Source of the DNA: Candidatus Woesearchaeota archaeon
GTDB lineage: Archaea > Nanobdellota > Nanobdellia > Woesearchaeales > JAUUYB01
NCBI GenBank assembly: GCA_030590605.1
Contig: JAUUYB010000004.1
Coordinates: 1 to 21,098, forward strand
Length of the DNA stretch: 21,098 nt
Direction of reading: 5' to 3'
Part shown: positions 15,535-21,098 of the stretch, piece after piece
Layout: each line of letters opens with the position of its first letter
How positions within the stretch are numbered: the stretch's first letter is position 1
The notes under the pieces: generated by a model
Database searches by the model: none
What the model saw: only the letters and a program-made list of their open reading frames with translations
What the model was told of the DNA's origin: nothing
Program-made: the position numbers and the translations under genes

Positions 15535-17462
15535 AAACCGGAAAACTGCCCGCAGTGATATTCATTGCCTTAATAATCAGCATGCCGTTCAATATTTCTT
15601 TAGTCCTGGCTGCGAACCACCCTCCAAACCTACAGGGTCTCCCGGATATCACTTTCCATCAGACCTCCAGCGACCAAATCCTTAATCTTGCAGATTATGT
15701 CTCTGATCCTGACAATGATGATGACGATCTCGTTTGGACTATCTCTGGAGGAAACAAGATTTCCGCTAATATTGATGCTGAAGGTAACCTAACCTTTTCT
15801 ATGGCACCCCCAGAATATTCTACTGAGGCTTTCGAGATCCAAGTTACTGATCCCGGCGGGTTGAAGGACACTAATTCTATGTCTGTGACCTCAACTAAGT
15901 TCTTAGATGGAGGAGATGAATGCAGATCCCAGATCAATGACGCAGAAAAAAACTATGATTACTTAAGTAACAAGGCAAGCGAGATAGAGAAAGCCGTGTA
16001 TGTAATCTATGCTCTATGCGCGGTTACAACAGCTATTGAGGCTATTGTCTCATTCTATTCTTTTGTCTGGCCGGGGAGTGTGGCGAGAGATGTCGACTGC
16101 AAACCTTTCCAGATATGCGTTGCAAGTGGACATCCTGCTTGCTCAGCGACCCTGATCCCCTGCTCAGCCACAGATATCCTCGCAGAAGCAGTCGGAAACT
16201 GGTATTATTCAGTAAAATGGCTTTGTTGTTTTGTGACGTGTGGGTGGTGTTCATCTTATACTGGCCCTTCTAGTAAGGTCGCAGGAGAACCCGCTTCTGG
16301 AGAATCCGCAGGCTGCCCTGATCCTTACGGAAAACTTTCAATGTTGACAAGCGGGGTTGATTTTGTGGGGGTCTCACTCGATCCATTTGAGAACATATTC
16401 ACTGCGATGATCTGTCTGTGCCCAGTGGCTATCCTCTTCAATCTTAGGAAGATGCAAGTTATCTATAACTTATACGACTGCTGTGTCGAACTCTCTTGTG
16501 AAGGAGAAGTGGACAAACAGGTTTGTGACGCATATCTTCAGCAAGCTGAATGCATGTTCTTTGATGCTGCGATGGAAAAGACCATTATCAAGATAATCGC
16601 GCAGAAAATTCTTGCATGGATCATTACCACCCTCGGAATAGAAGCGCTTATCGATGAGACCGGACCGATAGGGATGGCATTAAGATTTTTCACTGTTCCT
16701 TTGACCATATATAACCTTTACTCTATTATGATGTTCATATCATACACCTTCGATGAACCTTCTAAGAGCGAATGTAAAGATGATTTCATGGATTATTTAA
16801 AAGACAATTATTATCAGCCGACTGAATCAGATTGGCAGAGTACCATAGACGGGTCAAGTGTTCCCCCAGATTGGATGCACGAATATGATATGGACACAGG
16901 GAAAATCACAGTGACTCCTCCTGGATCTAGTCCTAGCACATATGATGGTGAAGATTATTTGAATGATATCAACAAGCAAACTACCACTTTTGATGCGTTC
17001 TGGGCTATGCTCTCCTTCGCCCTAGACGAATGGGCTTTCGACAGCATTGATGACCAATGCAAAGCAGAAGTCGACTCTTCTCGCCCCCAACATCCAGGGC
17101 CTAGCCAGAATGTAATATCAAATTCTGTCGAGAACCTGCAGTATTGTGCTACTTCAAACGCAACTAGTGTGCATGCAGAAGGGACGCTCTTTAGGCACTC
17201 TGGCTCGAAGTATGAAGTAGATGTAACTTGGTCTATCACGAACTGTAACAGGACACAAGGGACTCTTAATTATGGGGTCTGGCTACTCACTTCCTCCGGA
17301 CTCACTCACCAAATCCAGTCTAATTCGACGAATTTCGATCAGGCAAAAAGTGGTACTGCACGATTGAACTTATCTTTGAAGTTTACGACAATTGCTATTT
17401 GGACTGCTGATGTCACTCTTAGAAACGAAGGAAAACCTGATTACACTCTTATAGAGATTTAA
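15531..17462 (+). CDS. Secreted Cys-rich protein with cadherin-like domain and hydrophobic segments (643 aa)
   Basis: The start at 15531 is chosen because it gives an ATGA overlap and a clean signal peptide (MKTGKLPAVIFIALIISMPF, cleavage probably after LVLA about residue 27). An upstream in-frame ATG at 15462 would add 23 polar residues before the signal. Residues about 30-120 form an Ig/cadherin-like domain with an acidic SDPDNDDDD motif (58-66), as in calcium-binding domains. Then come hydrophobic stretches near 155-180, 223-240, 287-312 and 352-407 with most of the 22 cysteines (for example CCFVTCGWC at 232-240, CLC, YDCC). The end (530-643) is a beta-rich domain with sequons. Overall topology is uncertain. 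No enzymatic motif is recognised. Coupling to the 776-aa gene suggests the two products act together. Confidence 0.8.
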   Translation: MKTGKLPAVIFIALIISMPFNISLVLAANHPPNLQGLPDITFHQTSSDQILNLADYVSDPDNDDDDLVWTISGGNKISANIDAEGNLTFSMAPPEYSTEAFEIQVTDPGGLKDTNSMSVTSTKFLDGGDECRSQINDAEKNYDYLSNKASEIEKAVYVIYALCAVTTAIEAIVSFYSFVWPGSVARDVDCKPFQICVASGHPACSATLIPCSATDILAEAVGNWYYSVKWLCCFVTCGWCSSYTGPSSKVAGEPASGESAGCPDPYGKLSMLTSGVDFVGVSLDPFENIFTAMICLCPVAILFNLRKMQVIYNLYDCCVELSCEGEVDKQVCDAYLQQAECMFFDAAMEKTIIKIIAQKILAWIITTLGIEALIDETGPIGMALRFFTVPLTIYNLYSIMMFISYTFDEPSKSECKDDFMDYLKDNYYQPTESDWQSTIDGSSVPPDWMHEYDMDTGKITVTPPGSSPSTYDGEDYLNDINKQTTTFDAFWAMLSFALDEWAFDSIDDQCKAEVDSSRPQHPGPSQNVISNSVENLQYCATSNATSVHAEGTLFRHSGSKYEVDVTWSITNCNRTQGTLNYGVWLLTSSGLTHQIQSNSTNFDQAKSGTARLNLSLKFTTIAIWTADVTLRNEGKPDYTLIEI

Positions 17463-18766
17463 GGTGCTGCAATCCCTTCTGGGATTTCCATATTTGCCAT
17501 CTGCTGCAGCTGTTTACATGTGGACTTATGATGCCTATCTTCTATCTTTTCACATACAGTGAAGTCGTTACGTAACGCAGCATCCATATAGCATGCATCC
17601 CGAACAGATGACTCATCTATATATGTGCATAATACACTCTGTTCTGATATCTGGGCAACATCCTTGAAGCAATCATCTTTGATTTTTTCATCTGGAATCG
17701 TACTGCAGAGACGTGCAGCTTCTTCAGCATCTGTTTCAGCAAGTTCCACTGCCTTCCTCTTGATATCAAGCGGGCTATCTGAATCATCAATTTCCCGTTC
17801 ACAATCTGCAGGACAATTATCATATTCTTCTGTCTCTTCACAATAAAAGTTGCCGCAACAAGGCTTCTGTTCTGTATAGACACATTGGCCGCCGACACAT
17901 TCTGCAAGTGTACATGGGGAGAGGGGGAGACAATTCTCACATGAGACAGGACACGCAGGGCACGGACCTCCACAATCCGCTTTGAGCTCTCCCTGGTTCT
18001 TGATACCATCAGAACAGCTTGGCTCTTTTATTGTTATACAGGCATTGCACGGCCCCCCACAATCTACTCCGCCCTCTCCCTGGTTTTTCTTTCCATCTGT
18101 ACATGAAGGCACTTCTACCACTGTTTCGTCTCCGACATCGAACATAAAGAATACTTCCTCTTTTACATTCTTATATTCCAGCTCTACTAGTACCCTATAT
18201 CTTCCTTCTGGTGTTCCTAAAGGCACCAATAATTCCATGACTTCTGAAGATTTTGTCTCTATCGCTTTCACTATCTGTTCTTTGTCCAATACATTATCTT
18301 CTTTGTCTAGCAGACTGGCAGTTATGGTTGTGTCATATCTTTTGGAAGATCCAAAACTCTCAAGAATTACTTCAAATGTTACCTCTTCTCCTGCTTTTAC
18401 TTTGGAAGTAAGTGGATTTGCTGAGATATCCAGAAGCTTCGCTGGAGATTCTGTAAAGAATTTGAATCCTAAAAATACCATACCTGGAAGTACTAAAAAT
18501 ATAAGAAATAACCAGATAAGGGATCCTTTCGAAAGTTCTACGTGGTGATGGACAGTCTGCGCTTGTTGTGTTGGGTGGGTGGGTGCCGCATGTTGAGGAA
18601 TTTGTTGAGGGAACGCATCAGGATAGTAATTCTGTACATGCTGTATAGCCTCATCGATATCTTGGATAGGATAGCCGTGATGATAGAGAAATGTCCGGAG
18701 TGAATTTAGTTCATACCCCTTTTTCAGATTCGTATATACATACGAGACCAACCCCTGATTAAGCAT
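17459..18766 (-). CDS. Membrane-anchored protein with Cys-rich repeat ectodomain (435 aa)
   Basis: Modules in order: a helical N-terminal domain (about 5-45; LVSYVYTNLKKGYELNSLRT, then GYPIQDIDEAI) resembling UBA-like helical bundles at the N-terminus of DPANN membrane proteins; a Pro/His/Gln linker (52-78); one TM helix (82-104); an Ig-like beta domain (108-215); two CxDGxxNQGExxxDCGGPCxxC repeats (222-243, 251-272); a Cys cluster including CCGNFYCE and DNCPADC; and three helical Cx11C repeats (C354/C366, C380/C392, C405/C417). Topology is probably N-in, C-out. The gene converges on the 643-aa gene, sharing TTAA for both stops, and is divergent from the primase gene with its own TATA box. 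No catalytic motif. A cell-surface binding or structural role is plausible. Confidence 0.8.
   Translation of the reverse strand: MLNQGLVSYVYTNLKKGYELNSLRTFLYHHGYPIQDIDEAIQHVQNYYPDAFPQQIPQHAAPTHPTQQAQTVHHHVELSKGSLIWLFLIFLVLPGMVFLGFKFFTESPAKLLDISANPLTSKVKAGEEVTFEVILESFGSSKRYDTTITASLLDKEDNVLDKEQIVKAIETKSSEVMELLVPLGTPEGRYRVLVELEYKNVKEEVFFMFDVGDETVVEVPSCTDGKKNQGEGGVDCGGPCNACITIKEPSCSDGIKNQGELKADCGGPCPACPVSCENCLPLSPCTLAECVGGQCVYTEQKPCCGNFYCEETEEYDNCPADCEREIDDSDSPLDIKRKAVELAETDAEEAARLCSTIPDEKIKDDCFKDVAQISEQSVLCTYIDESSVRDACYMDAALRNDFTVCEKIEDRHHKSTCKQLQQMANMEIPEGIAAP
17951..18019 (-). repeat. CGGPC-type Cys repeat, copy 2
   Basis: Encodes residues 250-272: SCSDGIKNQGE then LKADCGGPCPAC, with the same Cys spacing as copy 1. 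Copies begin 29 residues apart. Similar repeats occur widely in secreted prokaryotic proteins. Confidence 0.8.
18038..18106 (-). repeat. CGGPC-type Cys repeat, copy 1
   Basis: Encodes residues 221-243 of the 435-aa protein: SCTDGKKNQGE then GGVDCGGPCNAC. Four cysteines are spaced 14, 4 and 3 apart, matching copy 2 exactly. Confidence 0.8.
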
Positions 18767-18852
18767 ACATCAATTCTCTTTCAGATTTATTTAAATCTTT
18801 GGGAGTGGCAAAGACCATAAATTAATTAAATCGTCTATGTTTCCTAAGGATT
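18767..18852. promoter_or_regulatory. Divergent promoter between the 435-aa surface gene and the primase gene
   Basis: On the minus strand TTTAAATA (plus 18788-18795) lies 22-29 bases before the surface-gene ATG. On the plus strand ATTAATTAAAT (18821-18831) lies 22-32 bases before the primase ATG. Both spacings predict leaderless or near-leaderless transcripts. A perfect 7+2+7 inverted repeat, AGATTTA-TT-TAAATCT (18783-18798), covers the minus-strand TATA box. Confidence 0.6.
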
Positions 18853-20136
18853 ATGCTCGATAGAAGTACTGCTCTCTCTTTCTACAAGCGTGGGGACGTC
18901 CAGGACGCGATTCTTACGCTTGCGAAAGATAGAGAAGTCGCTGTTAGGTACGGCGACAAAGGATTTGGAAAGCGCCCGGATATACTCAAATACCGAAGGG
19001 ATGTCCTTGAGATTGCCCTGGCCGGAGCGACCTCATTTCACATATCTGAAGAGAGATGGAAGAATCCCTTGCTATTGAAACCAGGTATGCAACGAAAAGA
19101 GCAAGATGATCTCAGGATAGGGTGGGACTTAGTTATAGACATAGACTGCCCCTGCTTCGAGTATTCTAAGGATACAGCGTTTCTGGTGATTGAATGGCTC
19201 AAGCATAGTAATATATGTTCTATCTCCTGCAAATTCTCAGGGAATAAAGGATTTCATATAGGGGTTCCGTTTGAAGCTTTTCCATCGAAATTGATAGGAG
19301 AAGATACCCGATTGACATTTCCCGAAACTCCTCAGCGAGTAGCTATGTATATACACGAAAAAATCAAACACCATCTCGCTGACCTCATCTTAAAACGCGA
19401 GAACGGGGATATCCAGAAGATCATGGAAAAGGTTCATGCAAAAAAACAAGAAGATATCCTGCAAAGTGACGAAAAGGGAACATACGCAAACGTAGAGATA
19501 GACACAGTTCTTATCTCAAGCAGACATCTTTATAGGAGTGCACTTTCATTCCATGAAAAATCAGGGTTAGTCAGCCTGCCTATAGATCCAAACGGGGTCC
19601 TTTCCTTCGATAAGACTCAAGCTCAACCAGAAAATATTAAGACCTTGACACATCGATTCCTCGATCCTACCAATGCAGAGACGTCAGAATGCCTAATTTT
19701 CTTCAATCAAGCATTCGATTTTAAGCCGAAAAAGGAAGAGGAAGAGAAATCCGTTAAGTATAAGGACATTGAGGCGCTTGAAGAAGCGATACCTGAAGAG
19801 TTCTTCCCTCCATGTATGAAAAATATCCTGAATGGGATACGAGATGGTAAAAAACGTGCTATGTTCGCTCTCACAAACTTCCTCAAATGTGTAGGGTGGG
19901 ATTCTGAAGGGATAGAAGATTTATTGAAAAAATGGAACGAAAAGAATCCTGAAAGATTAAGAGAAAATATCCTGATTGGTCACCTTAGACATCATAAGAT
20001 TAAGAAAGCCATGCTTCCCCAAAACTGTATAAATTCGTTCTATAAGGATATCAAGGTATGTACACCAGATAACCTCTGTAGAAAAATCAAGAACCCTGTC
20101 CAATACACTAAACGTAAGAGGCCTAAGCAATCCTAG
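18853..20136 (+). CDS. priS: Fused DNA primase: PriS catalytic domain plus PriL Fe-S domain
   Basis: A 427-residue monomeric primase that makes primers for replication. The PriS part (about 1-290) has the catalytic DxD as D96/D98 (LVIDID), the FSGNKGFHIGV motif (128-138), a third acidic residue D217 (EIDTV), RHLYRSALSFHEKSGL (224-239) and SLPIDP. The C-terminal part (about 305-427) matches the PriL iron-sulfur domain: FPPCMKNIL (C321), a helical ALTNFLKCVGW stretch, then C392, C403 and C409 as likely remaining cluster ligands; C346 is extra. The PriL N-terminal domain is absent. This architecture is known from Nanoarchaeum equitans and some other DPANN archaea. The ATG at 18853 gives the normal PriS N-terminus. 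Confidence 0.93.
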   Translation: MLDRSTALSFYKRGDVQDAILTLAKDREVAVRYGDKGFGKRPDILKYRRDVLEIALAGATSFHISEERWKNPLLLKPGMQRKEQDDLRIGWDLVIDIDCPCFEYSKDTAFLVIEWLKHSNICSISCKFSGNKGFHIGVPFEAFPSKLIGEDTRLTFPETPQRVAMYIHEKIKHHLADLILKRENGDIQKIMEKVHAKKQEDILQSDEKGTYANVEIDTVLISSRHLYRSALSFHEKSGLVSLPIDPNGVLSFDKTQAQPENIKTLTHRFLDPTNAETSECLIFFNQAFDFKPKKEEEEKSVKYKDIEALEEAIPEEFFPPCMKNILNGIRDGKKRAMFALTNFLKCVGWDSEGIEDLLKKWNEKNPERLRENILIGHLRHHKIKKAMLPQNCINSFYKDIKVCTPDNLCRKIKNPVQYTKRKRPKQS

Positions 20137-20232
20137 CCTCCTTGTTCTATCTTGTTCGCTATTGTTCTATCCCCATTTAATATTTTGTTCAATTCTCCCA
20201 TATAACTGCGCATAACCGCGCGGAGGAATAAT
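20137..20232 (+). promoter_or_regulatory. Promoter/leader of the small secreted protein gene, with phased repeats
   Basis: TTGTTC occurs at 20142, 20152 and 20162 (exactly 10-bp steps) and again at 20185. TTTAATAT (20176-20183) is a likely TATA box, giving a start near 20205; CATATAAC (20199-20206) is an alternative. ATAACTGCGC and ATAACCGCGC (20202-20221) form a tandem decamer. A strong GGAGG Shine-Dalgarno (20222-20226) lies six bases before the ATG. The pyrimidine-rich start may also terminate primase transcription. Confidence 0.55.
20206..20223 (+). promoter_or_regulatory. Possible hairpin masking the Shine-Dalgarno
   Basis: CTGCGC (20206-20211) can pair with GCGCGG (20218-20223) around the loop ATAACC, with one G-T wobble. 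The 3' arm includes the first two G of the GGAGG ribosome binding site. This is a small, GC-rich stem in an AT-rich leader. Function is inferred only from position. Confidence 0.4.
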
Positions 20233-20748
20233 ATGAAATGGATTTTCGGACTGGTTTTGATGGTCTTGATTGCAGCTATGCCTTTTGCAGGCGCTACAGC
20301 TGATAGTGATACAGATATTGGGGTGCAGTCCCCAGATGTGGATACTTCTCTCTCTTGGAGAGATATGCAGAACCCTGAGAAGCTATCAGAAAAAATAGCT
20401 GCTGCAGACGCTGCTATAGATAATTCAGTTATAGGTCTACAGAGAACGCAAACGTTTCTTCTTTGGACAAATGACTTAACTCATTATATGCATGGCGAAT
20501 TCGCAAATGGATTTTTCAATGCAGTAGATGATAGAGGCGTCCGGGTATATGGTATATACAACGGAAACTTCTGGGCAGGGATCTATAAAGCCCCTCTTGA
20601 TGGGTCGACTTCGAGATGGTATCTCTTCTTCGGAAAGCTTGGGAACGAAAGGTGGTCCGCATATGGTGTTCCAACTGGCGAACCAGGAATTTTTGGTTCA
20701 ACATTTACCCATGGAAGATATGTGACAGAAAAACATATGAGAGGTTAA
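20233..20748 (+). CDS. Small secreted protein of unknown function (171 aa)
   Basis: A clear signal peptide (MKWIFGLVLMVLIAAMPFAG, cleavage after about residue 22, ATA-D). The mature chain is acidic at first, then has a helical stretch (48-70), then a compact aromatic/Gly-rich domain (about 73-146): LLWTNDLTHYMHGEFANGFF, VYGIYNGNFWAGIY, SRWYLFFGKLGNERWSAYGV. The alternating W/Y/F-G pattern suggests antiparallel beta strands. There are no cysteines and no enzyme motif. I do not recognise the family. It has its own promoter, a strong Shine-Dalgarno and a hairpin terminator, so it is a monocistronic and possibly well-expressed gene. Confidence 0.8.
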   Translation: MKWIFGLVLMVLIAAMPFAGATADSDTDIGVQSPDVDTSLSWRDMQNPEKLSEKIAAADAAIDNSVIGLQRTQTFLLWTNDLTHYMHGEFANGFFNAVDDRGVRVYGIYNGNFWAGIYKAPLDGSTSRWYLFFGKLGNERWSAYGVPTGEPGIFGSTFTHGRYVTEKHMRG

Positions 20749-20772
20749 TGGGGTAAACCCCATTTTTTTTTT
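20747..20772 (+). terminator. Hairpin plus U-tract terminator
   Basis: AATGGGG-TAAA-CCCCATT forms a 7-bp stem with a four-base loop directly at the stop codon, followed by a T10 tract (20763-20772, partly shared with the stem). It looks like an intrinsic terminator. Archaeal termination mainly needs the U-tract, so the stem may instead protect the mRNA 3' end. Confidence 0.75.
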
Positions 20773-20786
20773 ATTTTAGAGAGAAG

Positions 20787-20795
20787 ATTTAAAAA
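20787..20795 (+). promoter_or_regulatory. TATA-like box for the last gene
   Basis: ATTTAAAAA lies 26-34 bases before the ATG at 20821, the spacing expected for a leaderless archaeal transcript. No Shine-Dalgarno is seen before that ATG. Confidence 0.55.
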
Positions 20796-20820
20796 GAAAT
20801 ATTCCCTTAATATCAATCGA

Positions 20821-21098
20821 ATGAGAATAGGATTCGGTCTAATCATCGTGCTATTGACAGCTTCGGTGAACGCAGGCATTGGCTATCAGGTTTTAATTTC
20901 AGAAAATGGAGACTCTTTGGTAGTTATAACAATGGAACAGCAAAGCGGTTTATTTAATCTCCCTCTTGATGTAGAGGAAGTGCGGGTAGATGGAGGATTA
21001 TATATTTTTGAGGATGAACTCCTGGAAGTTGAGACCTCCCCAGGAGAAACTGCTCAGATTATGTATAAGACCTCTCGTCTGACCTCAAAAAAAGAGGA
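20821..21098 (+). CDS. N-terminal part of a secreted or membrane protein (3' truncated by window)
   Basis: An open frame of 92 codons runs off the right edge. It begins MRIGFGLIIVLLTASVNAGI, a signal peptide with probable cleavage after VNA (about residue 18). The mature start is beta-rich and acidic: YQVLISENGDSLVVITME, then FNLPLDVEEVRVDGG and IFEDELLEVETSPGETAQI. This resembles the lumenal beta domains at the start of archaeal envelope proteins, some of which carry a TM helix further on; that part is not visible. The promoter is leaderless type. Function unknown. Confidence 0.65.
   Translation, partial: MRIGFGLIIVLLTASVNAGIGYQVLISENGDSLVVITMEQQSGLFNLPLDVEEVRVDGGLYIFEDELLEVETSPGETAQIMYKTSRLTSKKE

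Noticed and set aside
17982..18548. Plus-strand open frame opposite the 435-aa surface gene
   Set aside because: Ser/Thr/Pro-rich translation is a mirror of the minus-strand gene, whose TM helix, Cys repeats and TATA box are convincing.

Overview
The window is archaeal, and most likely from a DPANN lineage (Woesearchaeota/Pacearchaeota/Nanoarchaeota-like). The archaeal assignment rests on the archaeal-type spc ribosomal-protein operon (eS4, eL32 and eL19, with aIF1 and the RNase P protein Rpp29 embedded in it), a TATA-binding protein, MCM, a eukaryotic/archaeal-type primase and AT-rich TATA-like promoters. The DPANN assignment is inference. It rests on a primase that fuses the PriS catalytic domain to the PriL iron-sulfur domain (known from Nanoarchaeum), a shortened uL30, and large secreted or membrane-anchored Cys-rich proteins of the kind common in those genomes. 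No mobile element, CRISPR array, rRNA or tRNA was found.

Region 1 (1-10026) is one co-directional translation/secretion operon: uS3 (5' end outside the window), uL29, aIF1, Rpp29, uS17, uL14, uL24, eS4, uL5, uS14, uS8, uL6, eL32, eL19, uL18, uS5, uL30, uL15, SecY and a DUF106 YidC/EMC3-like insertase. Genes overlap or are usually separated by only 1-2 nt, so translational coupling is probably general. The DUF106 gene has no usable ATG/GTG/TTG at its true N-terminus; it appears to start at AUA (9241) or AUC (9250).

Region 2 (10027-12949) holds two information-processing genes with their own promoters: the TATA-binding protein and the MCM replicative helicase.

Region 3 (13053-18766) is a cell-surface block. 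A 55-residue AbrB-like protein overlaps a 776-aa protein with a pilin-like N-terminus and many glycosylation sequons. That gene is coupled by ATGA to a 643-aa secreted Cys-rich protein with hydrophobic segments. A convergent gene, sharing the stop-codon TTAA, encodes a membrane-anchored protein with a small cytoplasmic N-terminal helical module and several kinds of disulfide-rich repeats. This block is the best candidate for an undescribed system, probably an envelope or appendage complex, though its function is unproven.

Region 4 (18853-21098) carries the fused primase, divergent from the surface gene across a palindrome-containing promoter, then a small secreted orphan protein with unusual phased repeats and a possible Shine-Dalgarno-masking hairpin upstream and a hairpin/U-tract terminator downstream. 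The start of another secreted protein runs off the right edge.
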